Source of the DNA: Cyclina sinensis
Taxonomy: Eukaryota; Mollusca; Bivalvia; Venerida; Veneridae
Direction of reading: 5' to 3'
Assembly (NCBI GenBank): GCA_012932295.1
Contig: JAAONU010000002.1
Span: 34,869,485-34,933,484, forward strand
DNA length: 64,000 nt
The notes beneath the pieces are model-generated. The model had not been told where the DNA came from. It saw only the letters and a program-made list of their open reading frames with translations, and searched no databases. Below are positions 48,332 through 59,655 of this stretch, piece by piece. Position 1 is the stretch's first letter, and each line of letters opens with the position of its first letter. Position numbers and translations under genes: made by a program.

Positions 48332-48567
48332 GCGGACCTTTTTTTGTCAACAATCCATCACTTGAAAGATAAAATGGTCTTTTTCAAAAAGTCATATGTA
48401 GTGTTACAAAAAAATCATGTTGTGTGCTAAAGATTGGCTGGTGTGCTTTGTCTTTACGTAAAGATTTTTATAATGTAAAATTCTAGTTTAGACCTGAAAA
48501 CGGATGAAAAATTTGAAAAAGACCATTTTACCTTTCAAGCGACGGATTGCTGACAAAAAAGGTCCGC
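48332..48567. mobile_element. Non-autonomous element with 56-bp terminal inverted repeats
   Basis: The arms at 48332-48387 and 48512-48567 are reverse complements except for four single-base differences and one base in a T run. They start with GCGGACCTTTTTT and end with GGTCTTTTTCAAA. The spacer of about 124 bp is AT-rich and non-coding. All four differences are A/G transitions when the arms are read in the same direction. The near identity indicates a fairly recent insertion or a hairpin kept by gene conversion. No transposase is present and the family is not identified. Confidence 0.9.
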
Positions 48568-48639
48568 GAGAGAGCATAAAATAGGTGATCTCTCCAAAAG
48601 GGCTGTTGTGTGCAAAACCTACACTCAATGTGTCGAGTA

Positions 48640-48883
48640 ATAACGGGATTACGGCCAATACTGAGTATTTTTGACAACTGGATCTTCGAAGTCAAGTTCA
48701 TTCAGGGATCAAAGTCATATAAATATATGTCAGTGGAAACGTCTTGTCCAGAGGGGTGTTATATTTAAGTATAAAGTAAATCCTGTATTAATAATAAGTT
48801 ATGGGGATTGTTAGAGTTACTGGACGGAATGACGGACTGACAGACGGACAGGTCAAAAACTGTATGCCCTCCTTCGGGAGCAT
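48640..48883 (-). mobile_element. Truncated pearl-type element
   Basis: Read on the minus strand it starts ATGCTCCCGAAGGAGGGCATACAG, then has a CCGTCTGTC(A)GTCCGTC microsatellite and one to one and a half core units (CACCCCTCTGGACAAGAC, CCACTGACATATAT, CCCTGAATGAAC). These match the two complete elements at 55.3 and 57.6 kb. The distal end and its inverted repeat are missing. It stops about 70 bp from the hairpin element at 48332-48567. Confidence 0.8.
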
Positions 48884-50998
48884 AAAACAAGGCAGGGAAA
48901 AAGACTAGTTTATATCAAATGCCTATTATAAAAACACAAACCGGTTCTATACCAGCATTTCTAAATACTGTTTTCTTAGAAAAGCCAATATATTTTGATT
49001 CCCTTAGGACGGTTGTCTTTTCTGCAGAAGTTAATGTTGTAATTAATTTGTCAAGAATTCAGAATTATAACCCGATTATATCCTTACTTGGGTAAATGTG
49101 AAAGAAGGGAAAGCATTCACCACAAGGTATAAGAAACCATAAGTCACCATCAGAATAAATCAGTTTGTGATTGCTTTATTAGAACTTTAGCATTACTTTA
49201 ACAGTTCGTCTATACAAAATTTATTTAAAGAGGTATACATATGCATGCAAAACTACTGTTGGATTATGGCTTGTTGCATTTTCAAATGCTCGCAGACTGA
49301 CATTGTTATACTTCTTGTGTGTATAATTTCTACAAAAATACGGAATATATTTAGAATCTTGTTTGTTCATCAAAACATCTTGTAGCACTATATACTAATT
49401 CATGTTTATAAAGATATTGTCGCATTCATGAACTAACTAATTTACGCTAATATTTGGTTCCCTTTGATGCGTTTACTGTTGTAACATATTTGTTTGTGAT
49501 TTATCAAAGATGTTTTGTTTTAGGGAATATAACGAAAATTCTTAACAAACTGTGTCTGTGCCCCGTATTCCAAAGCGTTTGTGGGTTGGTGGCGTCTGTG
49601 TCGTATGAAAACATTTCAAGCTTTTCAAAAAAGTTTCAACTAGAAATTATGTGCTCCAAAGAACCTCATTCGGCAAACGAGGAGAAGAGAGGCACATGCT
49701 CTTGTGTTCTCGGTCAGACTGTCGCAGACGTGAAATACAAAACAAAACAAAAATATATATGTACATGAATAAGAAATTGATATTTGATTAAATGTCGACA
49801 CCAGAGCGCTGATAAATGCTAATGTAATTCTGCCAAGTTTCGTTTCCCTATAACACTGAGAGTAACAAATTTTAATTTGAATCAAATGTGTTACAGAACG
49901 CTATTAAATTATTCGTTTATCATAAACTAGGCTTAAAACGTCTAATGTGCTATAATTAAAGTATTTATTCCTCTTAACTGCAGCATGCATGATTTAATTA
50001 AACGATGACGAAATGATGTAACGGCAATGATGTCCGCACTAGCCTGGAATCGGCATGAATTACTAGACAATACATCAGCCAGATGAAAGTGTATTGTACT
50101 CTTATGTAATTTAACTTGTTATAATGTCTTGAATTAGTCGTACGATTTAGTTTAAACGCAACGATTTGCCTGTATGATCCGACTGTAAGCATTGAAGACT
50201 TTTTCTTTTAGTCGGCTAAGCCTAGGTACACAGTTCTCAGTGCAGTATTATAATAAATAATCATTTTTTTAACTCATATTGATTATTCAACAAACATACA
50301 ATATTTTGAAGACATTACTTATACAAATTTAGTTTAACTACACCTTCATCTTCATATGTAAAAGATTCTATCATTGTCTTTTCTTATTTTATTGTGGTTA
50401 GATGGAAATGACTGTATCGGTTGAACATATACATTATTTTAGAGTAGTGATGCATCTGTAGTAGATATTCCTTGTTGACTGCTTTTAAATTAATGGAATT
50501 AAACCTGACGATTTAGTGGAAGTTCGCATGATTTTGTGTGGACAAATCTTTAGTATATAGATACAATTATTAACGTACAAGAAATGCGATATGCAACATG
50601 TTTTAATATAATTTGAAAGGTCAAGTTATGATATCGAGGGGTGAACGGGAAAAAAGTTCTAAGTATTCTACGAAATACAGAAGCTGATAGCACTTTTTTA
50701 CTATTTACCTCTCGATTTTATCTCGTGCTTTTTTCCTACATAACAATCCACTTATGTGATATGGATTTATCTCACCATTCTTTACAGTCTTGCAACTTTT
50801 TTTCCAAACTACAATTGTCAAATGTTATAAAAACGTCCGTTCCTATATGCTGGGGCGGGGGCGGGGAAATGGATTATTTTACCACTATAAAGTCCTTGTC
50901 CGTAATGTTGAACAGCTTATAAATCAACTTGCTATGTGCAGATATTGTAGACAACTACCAGACTTTTTCAGCTTCTTTAGTCAGAGAAAATTGTTGTA
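48884..50998. other. Non-coding stretch
   Basis: The longest frame is 104 codons (49454-49768, plus). It is cysteine-containing but has no recognisable domain and no convincing signal peptide. A short GGGGCGGGGGCGGGG run sits at 50852-50866. I see no gene. Confidence 0.45.
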
Positions 50999-52470
50999 AA
51001 TGGTTAAAGCATATGGTTTTAGTCATCGTTTAAAGGGTTAAAACATATGGTTTTAGTCATCGTTTAAAGGGTTAAAACATATGGTTTTAGTCATCGTTTA
51101 CAAGGTTAAAACATATGGTTTTAGTCATCGTTAAAGTGGTTAAAACATATGTTAGTAGTCATCGTTAAAGTGGTTAAAACATATGGTTTTAGTCATCGTT
51201 AAAGTGGTTATCACATATTGTTTTAGTCATCGTTAAAGTGGTTAAAACATATGGTTTTAAACATCGTTTAAATGGTTAAAACATATGGTTTTAGTAATCG
51301 TTAAAGTGGTTCAAACATATGTTAGTAGTCATCGTTTAAGTGGTTAAAACATATGGTTTTAGTCATCGTTTAAATGGTTAAAACATATGGTTTTAGTCAT
51401 CGTTAAAGTGGTTCAAACATATGTTAGTAGTCATCGTTTAAGTGGTTAAAACATATGGTTTTAGTCATCGTTTAAATGGTAAAAACATATGGTTTTAGTT
51501 ATCGTTTAAGTGGTTAAAACATATGGTTTTAGTCATCGTTTAAATGGTTAAAACATATGGTTTTAGTCATCGTTAAAGTGGTTAAAAGATATGTAAGTAG
51601 TCATCGTTTAAGTAGTTAAAACATATGGTTTTAGTCATCGTTAAAGTGATTAAAACATATGGTTTTAGTCATCGTTTAAGTGGTTAAAAGATATGGTTTT
51701 AGTCATCGTTTAAGTGGTTAAAAGATATGGTTTTAGTCATCGTTTAAATGGTTAAAAGATATGGTTTTAGTCATCGTTAAAGTGGTTAAAACATATGGTT
51801 TTAGTCATCGTTAAAGTGTTTAAAACATATGGTTTTAGTCATCGTTAAAGTGATTAAAATATATGGTTTTAGTCATCGTTAAAGTGGTTAAAACATATAT
51901 TAGTAGTCATCGTTTAAGTGATTAAAACATCTGGTTTTAGTCATCGTTAAAGTGGTTAAAACATATGGTTTTAGTCATCGTTTAAATGGTTAAAACATAT
52001 GGTTTTAGTAATCGTTTAAAGGGTTAAAACATATGTTAGTAGTCATCGTTTAAGTGGTTCAAACTTATGTTAGTAGTCATCGTTTAAGTGATTAAAACAT
52101 ATGGTTTTAGTCATCGTTTAAATGGTTAAAACATATGGTTTTAGTCAACGTTAAAGTGGATAAAACATATGGTTTTAGTCAACGTTAAAGTGGATAAAAC
52201 ATATGGTTTTAGTCATCGTTAAAGTGGTCAAAACATGTGGTTTTAGTCATAGTTAAAGTGGATAAAACATATGGTTTAAGTCATCGTTAAAGTGGTTAAA
52301 GCATTTGGTTTTAGTCATCAATTAAATGGTTAAAACATATGGTTTTAGTTATCATTTAAGTGGTAAAAACATATGGTTTTAGTCATCGTATTAGTGGTTA
52401 AAAGATGTGGTTTTAGTCATCGTTAAAGTGGTTAAAAGATATAAAAGTAGTCATCGTTAAAGTGGTGAAA
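50999..52470 (+). repeat. 1.47-kb minisatellite, about 44 x 33/34 bp
   Basis: The unit is like CATATGGTTTTAGTCATCGT followed by TTAAATGGTTAAAA. Most variation is the length of the T run after CATCG (33- or 34-bp units) and AGTGG, AATGG or AGGG after it. A second unit class has CATATGTTAGTAGTCATCG instead of CATATGGTTTTAGTCATCG, and it recurs at irregular intervals, marking block duplications. Nearly all units carry the palindrome CATATG. No frame is kept open. Confidence 0.97.
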
Positions 52471-53415
52471 GCTTGATTGATGATTGTTTTCATAAATATA
52501 TTTACTATGAAACTAACTAGCTAATAAGCCGTCGTTTAATAACGGAGAATAGAATGAATGTAAAGTCCTGTATCTGTGTGAAAAATCAGCTTTCTGACTG
52601 ACAGTCTCTTTTCTTAAGGTAAATGATTCTAAAATGATTGGTGTCGTGAATTTAATTTCTGCGAAAACTTGTGAGAACCCGTGCCCGTGTTGTAAAAAAA
52701 GCTAGTTTCCAAAACGGTCTAGATGTACGATTTCGTGAGAGGGACTTAAACATTATGTCCCTTAGTTACAGGCAGGTGGCAGTCTCGACCATGGAGCGCC
52801 AGTGACTGCTCCATGAACATGGTACATTATAAAATACTGCAATTTGTTTTCTCGTAAATTTAACGTAAATTCATTCCTTTTACAGATTTTAGATTCGTTT
52901 TTTGTAGACTGTTTAATTGTCCCTAGAGCGTATAATGCTAATGTATTAGTCTCCCATCTCACCTTCATCTGTATTTTGATTTTGATTGCGCATCAAATTT
53001 ATTATCCGCATTTGATTTCCCAGTCCGAAAGGCTGTTCTTCCCAAATAATTTTCAGTAATTTACATTCAGTTTGTTTGATCTAAAGCTGAAGCGACGCCA
53101 ATCGATTTCATAGATTTTACTTAACAACGATTCTTTCAAAAAACACCCATCTGCATTCTGCATAGTATATTAACACTTGATACCTACACGAGTTTATTCA
53201 AAATCAAGTCGTTGATATTTTACAGACAACCAGGTTTGATCAACTTACCTGTCTGGTTTACGTTACTTTGGTATTTTTGACGTAGAGTTTGTAAGTAAAT
53301 ATACCCCTTTCTGTGTGGCTAATATCACTTATAAGATCCAGACAACATCTACAGGAAATGTTTTGGACTGTTCAACTCGCAAAGTTAATGGCGGTAATTT
53401 TGAAAATATGTTATT
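52471..53415. other. Non-coding stretch
   Basis: A CATGGAGC/GCTCCATG inverted repeat lies at 52790-52815. Overlapping frames on opposite strands at 52762-53059 are unrecognised. Confidence 0.45.
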
Positions 53416-53765
53416 ACATTTGAAGTTATTGTACACTGGTGGTGGCAGGCTATTTCCCCAAATCTGATTAAAAATACCTACAGTGAAACGAAGTGCGATG
53501 AAAGGTATAGAAAGCATGAAGTTCTGCAGCGGGAGCTCTGGGGTATTGTCACTAAATAGATCTGCCATGCCTTGTGTTTTTGTTGGCCGTAAATATTATT
53601 TTATTTTCGTTCAAAAGGCGAAATTACAAACAACTTTTGTTGCTGATGAGTTCAGGAGATATAAATCTAATACCCATCTTGAAACCCGACGCGTCGAATA
53701 CAAAACATCCGAAAATCCTTAATTACGTTAAAAGTGTTTCTAGCAGCTAAGAGTCTATAAATCTG
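53416..53765 (+). repeat. Dispersed repeat family 5, copy C
   Basis: It matches copy B with the same blocks: TTTGAAGTTAT, GGCAGGCTATTTCC, GTGAAACGAAGTGCGAT, GGGGTATTGTC, TAAATAGATCTGCCAT, TTTTGTTGGC, GCGTCGAATA, AAAATCCTTAATTACGT and GTCTATAAATC. Short frames on both strands overlap it and are not recognisable. Confidence 0.85.
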
Positions 53766-55286
53766 TGGATGTTAAACCTTCTCTCGAGTCAGACACTTAC
53801 CAGGAATGTAAATGGTTGTTAATGTCGCTTGAGTGATTTATCCATGTTGCATGGTGTTCTCTAGACTCAGAATTAATCTAGATAAAAATTGTCTGGAATA
53901 TTCCTGATTTCAACTATTTTGCTTTCTTCAGTTTCCCTTTTTTCAGGAAAGTCAGTACATTCTTGTCTTTTAATGTGGTTTATCGTTAAATATATAAGAC
54001 TAAGTCGTATTATGTAATATGCAAAGACGAACCAGCGGAAGTGAAAGAGCGATCTTAGGCACCATTGGCTTTACTCGTTGTCTACTGTTTACAGATATAA
54101 TGATATAAAACAGGAAAAATCTCGTCTATAATTGTCCGCTAACTAATTTTGTTGGTCTGTATATATTGAATCTCTATACAGTTATTTAGCTAGTTTTAGT
54201 TTGGTCTAAATAAGCTTTCTAATCTGCCATTTTATTGTTCAAATTTGCAAAAATACTCGAGCATTTCTTTTATAGTAAAATAAAAAAAATGGGAAAAAAC
54301 TAACAATGGCCACCTCTTTGATAATTCACTTGCTCTTCCCGTTGTTTACCTGACAGTTCATTTGCAGTCAGTGAATCAGCTAAGCCAGTTGTCTAAATCT
54401 TACTTAATATCGGCGAACTTAGTTCATTTGCAAACATCGAATCAGCTTGGTCATTTGTCTAAATTTTATCCAGTATCGGCGGGCTATGATAATAAGGTTT
54501 TTATTCGAGTATTTTCTAGAAGAATACAAAATGTTTATTGCTGCTCGATATCCAGTATGTTCCACAGACAGGACTTCTAATAGCACTTTGTCTGTAGAAT
54601 TAAACAGTTACTGAGTTTTATTTCTATATAAAAGTGAACTGTAGCAAGAAGCCTAAACAATGCAGTTGTCGGCACTGATAAAAGCTCTGCATAATCATTT
54701 CGTAGGCATAATATAAGCGTTGATATAGAAGTTAGTGATAAATGACGTAAACTATCTCTATGTGAGATGAGTGACAGTCACTAGTGTTGAAATTGTATAA
54801 TTTTTGTCAGTGATATGATTGTACGAATTTACGGTAAATAAATAAGTCAGGATTAGATCATAGCTCTTTTAAACTCTCCCAACATTCAGTTCCGATCAAA
54901 CAACAGCAACTGCATTTGTACCATCCTTTTTATCATTTTATACTTATTTTTAGTAAAAGCCAATCCTGTTTGAAAAACTTCGGATAACAATTCTTACATG
55001 TTACATGATAAAAAAGGCGATTTGCTAAATAATCCCTAGAACGTAATATGCGTAGGGGTAGAGTTACACATTATGTATTATAAATAATAAATAATGTTAT
55101 AATTCAAGCTATAATTATATTTTCTGTTTACAGCATACATACCAGACCATTTATTTCTCTTCAGAGATTTAATTTTCTGCGAAGTAATTACGCTCCTTCC
55201 CTCATTTTCAACGGAAAAGGACATTGCTATTACTTTATTGCGCCGTTTCAACTTGTCTGTTTTTTAATTTTATCATAATAATTTTT
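53766..55286. other. Non-coding stretch
   Basis: A direct repeat of about 80 bp lies at 54357-54482: AGTTCATTTGCA, then (A/T)CGAATCAGCT or TGAATCAGCT, then TTGTCTAAAT and a TATCGGCG block, occurs twice. This explains the internal similarity of the 72-codon frame at 54362-54580. Nothing else is seen. Confidence 0.5.
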
Positions 55287-55973
55287 ATGCACCTGAAGGG
55301 AGGCATATAGTTTTTGAACTGTACGTCCGTCAGTCCGTCACTCCGTCCGAAAACTTTAACATTGACCATAACTTCCTTATTAGTTATTTCATACTTGGAC
55401 ACAACACTCCTCTGTACAAGACCTTCCCACTGACTTATATTAATATGACCTTGACCCTTGAATGATCTTCACCTTGAAGATCCAATTGCCAAAAAAACAT
55501 TAACATTGGCCATAACCATCTTATTAGTACGTGGATTTACTTCATACATAGACACAACACCCCTTTGGACAAGACCTTCCGACTGATCTATATTTACTTG
55601 ACCTTTACCCCTGAATGACCTTCACCTTGAATATCCAATTGTCCAAAAACTTTAACATTGGCTATGACTTCCTTATCAGTACGTGGATTTATTTCATACT
55701 TGGACAAAATACCCCTTTGGACAAGACCTTCCCACTGACCTATATTTATTTGACCCTGATCCCTGAATGACCTTCACCTTGAAGATCCATAAGTCCAAAA
55801 ACTGAAACATTGCTTATAACTTCCTTATTTGTAAGTGAATTTTCTTCATACTTAAACACAACACCCCTTTGGACAAGACCTTTCCATTGACATTTATTTA
55901 CTTGACCTTGACTTCTGAATGACTGGTCCTCAGCTCAAAGGTCAAAGCACCACCTCGGGGCATTGTCATCTAA
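55287..55973 (+). mobile_element. Complete pearl-type element, copy 1
   Basis: It starts ATGCACCTGAAGGGAGGCAT and ends with a CACCTCGGGGCAT sequence, a short imperfect inverted repeat. Next to the left end is a CCGTCAGTCCGT microsatellite. The core has four tandem units of 144-152 bp (AACATTG anchors at 55358, 55502, 55654 and 55806), each containing TTCATACTTGGACA-, ACACCCCTTTGGACAAGACC-, CCACTGACCTATATTTA- and CTGAATGACCTTCACCTTGA-like blocks. It has no coding capacity. Pearl elements of bivalves share this plan: short terminal repeats, an ACGG/CCGT microsatellite and a core of roughly 160-bp tandem units. Confidence 0.85.
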
Positions 55974-57599
55974 CAGTGACAATTCTTGTTATTGTTATGT
56001 TACTGTCAGGTTTTCTCAAGTTATATCATACGAAGACTTACGGGTTAATCCTTATTATGTTTATCATTTATTCATCACTTGTTATGCATATTTTTCAATT
56101 CGTTTATCACAGTGTGGTTATCATTAAAATTTTGTGAATCACTTGTTTATTAATTATTGAAATCTGAATTTCGAAGAGATTTTCAATGCAATTTCTGATT
56201 TCCAGTCTAACTTGCTCATACAAACAAGGCGTTAACTAACTTGTTGACAATGTGCACGTTGTCCGTGGTATGGTTGAACACGTGTATTGAATGCGTGAGA
56301 TTAATTTGTTTCCTTTAAATATATATTAATTGCCTACTTCAGACGACAAATTATTCTAAAATGTAAAACAATTTACTAACAGACATACCATTTCCTCATT
56401 ATAACTCTCATGTAGACATAATTTATGAACACCTACAAGTCACAGACGTAATTTACGAACACCTATAAGCCATACTTGTTATCAAATACCTGGAACTTTA
56501 GACAAACTAATTGTCTATAAACCTTTACTTACCTTTAATAAATCACAACATGAAGATTAAATCAAACCCTTTTGCTAGTTTCATAATAGAAATCACAAGA
56601 TTGAATCATTAATTAAAGTATGAATAATTTTGTTATTGTGTACGTTGGACCTGAACTTCTATGAAGCTTTTTACTATGAAGCCATTATACATGTATTCCA
56701 TAATTAAAGTTGCGGAATAGTTCTTAATAACGACAATAGGCAAAGTAGAAGATCATCCTTCAGTAATTGCTTCCTTTTTCGATTTTAAACCAGATCAGTT
56801 ACAGTGGAAACGTTTTTGGCGTTGGTTGATGAGAAAATAGTCTCCAAGTTTCACAGTTTATGTGTTAATGCTAGAACGGTTCTGACATTGATAAATGAAT
56901 CCAATCGTCGTCTAGACGTTGATGTTTTCACCTTCAAACTGCTTGTCTTCTTCGCTACGTAATTATTTCATTCTTTGTAAGATTTATAATGGCTGACATT
57001 CAGTGGAACTGTCTCTCGGAAACGATGCTCCATTCCGTGTTATAAATACTAATTAATCTTGAAACGGCTCAATTTTGTATCATTTGTAATATTTACTTGC
57101 CTATTACTCAAAGCTTATTAAATTGAGTACAGTAATTGATTCATCCATGCCATATGTTACTGTTTGTCTTTTTTCTTAACTTATCGCCACCGTTTTCTCC
57201 CTTTTATACATCCTGATACACGCGGTGTGAAATTACACTAGAATCAAATTAATGAAACAGTGACCACTATCCCGATATCTCACCTTATTGTACCAGTATG
57301 TGTCCCTGGTACTGGTGGCTAAGCCAAATACTTCACACGCTTGAATGCGGGTGGGTTTTTTTATTAGCAATTAAAGGTACGATCCGACCAAATTATCAAG
57401 AGAAAAGTATGGTTCAGTACATTTGACTTGAATCCAGACAAGTTTGTACATCACTTTTATCAGTTTTACAGTTATTCATCGAAACTGTAAGATTGTCGTA
57501 CAAAAATTACGAAATCAAAAACTTTACTTTTACAGCAGCGTAACGTGGTGCTCAATGATAAATGGCCAAAGCGGCCGCAACTTTGCTTGTTCTATTTTT
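55974..57599. other. Non-coding stretch between two pearl-type elements
   Basis: The first 80 bases after the left element (TGTCATCTAACAGTGACAATTCTTGTT and beyond) resemble the sequence after the right element, so both elements share a tail beyond the inverted repeat. No gene is seen in the rest. Confidence 0.5.
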
Positions 57600-58375
57600 A
57601 TGCCCCCGAAGGGAGGCATATAGTTTTTGAACTGTCAGTCCGTCAGTCCGTCCGTCCGTCCGTCAGTCCGTCCGAGAACTTTAATATTGACAATAACTTT
57701 CTTATTAATAAGTGGATTTACTTCATACTAGGACACAACACCCCTTTGGACAAGAACTTTACACTGACCTATAATTATTTGACCTTGACTCGTGATTGAC
57801 CTTCACCTTGAAGATCCAAATTGTCCAAAAACTTTAACATCGGCAATAACTTCTTTATTAGTTAGTGGATTTACTTCACACTTGGACACAGCACCCCTAT
57901 TTTTGTTTGATCTCGACCCCTGAATGACCTTCATCTTGAAGATCCATTTGTCCAAAAACTTTCTTATTAGTAAGTGGATTTACTTCTCACTTGGACTCAA
58001 CACCCATTTGGACAAGACTCTCTTACTGACCTGTAATTATTTGACCTTAACCCCTGAATATCCAATGGTCCAAAAACTATTATTTGACCATAATTTCCAA
58101 ATTAGTTAATGGATATACTTCATACTAAAACACAACACTACTTAGGACAACACCATCCCACTGTCCGGTACCTATTTGACCCTGACCCCTGAATGACCTT
58201 TACCTTGAAGATCCAATTGTCCAGAAAGTGGATTTTTCTTCAAACATGGACATAACCCCCTTTGGAAAAGACCTTCCCACTGACATATATTTATTTTACC
58301 TTGACCCCTGAATGACTGGTTATCAGATCAAAGTTCAAAGCACCCCTTCGGGGGCATTGTCATCTTACAATGACA
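57600..58375 (+). mobile_element. Complete pearl-type element, copy 2
   Basis: The ends ATGCCCCCGAAGGG (57600-57613) and CCCTTCGGGGGCAT (58344-58357) are perfect inverted repeats of 14 bp. A (CCGT)n-rich microsatellite lies at about 57640-57675. The core units are the same as in copy 1 but shorter and more deleted. Just past the right end is a small stem, TGTCAT (58358-58363) and ATGACA (58370-58375), present in related form in copy 1. Bivalve pearl elements have been linked to Helitron-like non-autonomous elements, which carry a 3' hairpin, but no clear CTRR end follows here. Confidence 0.88.
57640..57675. repeat. (CCGT)n-rich microsatellite in pearl copy 2
   Basis: CCGT repeats with interspersed CAGT, next to the left terminal repeat. 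Confidence 0.9.
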
Positions 58376-58384
58376 GTTCTTGTT

Positions 58385-59655
58385 AATTCAGGTTTTCTGA
58401 TGCGTTTGTCGTGAAGATTATTCATTACTGCTTTGCCGGTCTAACTTATGTTGACTATCGTAAAGATTAACAAATTATGACTGTGCCGTTCTAATTTCTG
58501 TTGACGGTGTACTGTGCCGTTCCAATTTCTGAAGACGGTCCTGAAGTTTTAAACATAATTGTTGTGCTATTCCAATTTTCGTTGATATGGACTTATTTCT
58601 TCCAAAAATACTTAAAATCTGTTCAATCAGGGTTCGAGAATCTGAGTTGTCTGAGCCGCTGTAACCTGACTGCCTAAGATGGCTTACCGCCTGATGGTTT
58701 ACGAAAAAGAGGGAACGGTAAGCCTTTGGATTATCGACGGTTTGTTACGAATAACATCTTTTTTTAACGGGTGAATGTAGAGATAGGCGATGCAACATAC
58801 GAAATGAAAATTCCGACTGTGTTTGTCCACTCAGAGAAACGAATACACCCTAAACGCAATCGATTTGACTATACCTAAATGGAATGCCGTCTAATTGGAA
58901 CCGACAAATAAGGGGATAACATTTTCTTGTTGTGTTGAAGGAAGGATTTGGAGATCTTGTTTAATCTGATTGCCTGATCAGGTCAAACCGGTGCAATTTA
59001 TGTCTTTAAAAAGTCTTCTGGATACCCCATGAATTATGTAGGGTTACAGTTATTGTAGCTACTCTTAGAAGAGCGTTATCGATTACACCTTTCTCAGTTG
59101 ATAAATACATAATCCTTACTATGTTTCTTACGTCGATCAGGTTTTTTTTTTCTTTTTTTTGAAAAAAGATTTTTTGTTTAAAGTGTCGTGAAAATAAACA
59201 TACTATGGCTGTGCCGTTGTAATTTCTGAAGACTGTCTTGAAGATTAACTCGCAATGTCCGTTCCTTTCTAATTTCTGAGCACAGTTGTGAAGATTAACA
59301 CAATATGGTTGTACCGTTCTTATTTATGAAGAGTGTGGTAAAGTTATTCACATAATGTTCTAATTTCTAAAGGCAGTCGTGAGGACCATCTCGTAATTGC
59401 TGTGCAGATTTTGTCTGAAGACTTTTTTGAAGATTACCATATTATGTGAAGATTAACACATTATGTGAAGATTAACACATGGTTGTTTCGTTTTATTTAT
59501 GAAGACTGTCGTTAAGTTATACACATTATGTCTGTGCCGTTCTAATTTCTAAAGGCTGTCGTGAGGATCATCCCATAATTGCTGTGCAGATTTTAATGTC
59601 TGAAGACTTTTTTGAAGATTACCATATTATGGCTGCGCCGTTCTAATTTCTAATG
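58385..59655 (+). repeat. Decayed tandem repeats around CTGTGCCGTTCTAATTTCTG
   Basis: Many diverged copies of a unit of roughly 45-60 bp contain TGTGCCGTTCTAATTTCTG, a GAAGAC or AAGGC block, GTCGTGAAGATTA and ACATTATGG. They cluster at 58420-58600 and 59205-59655 with unrelated sequence between. At the right there is a 182-bp duplication: AGGC(A/T)GTCGTGAGGA at 59371 and 59553, followed in both by TAATTGCTGTGCAGATTTT and GAAGACTTTTTTGAAGATTA. The array starts about 10-50 bp after pearl copy 2. Confidence 0.85.

Noticed and set aside
49454..49768. 104-codon frame with several cysteines, considered as a secreted peptide
   Set aside because: No convincing signal peptide or regular cysteine spacing.
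50999..52470. CRISPR-like regular repeats
   Set aside because: Head-to-tail units without spacers.
58625..58660. GGTTCGAGAATC as a pol III B box
   Set aside because: It has one base too many for the consensus and no A box or tRNA-like fold upstream.
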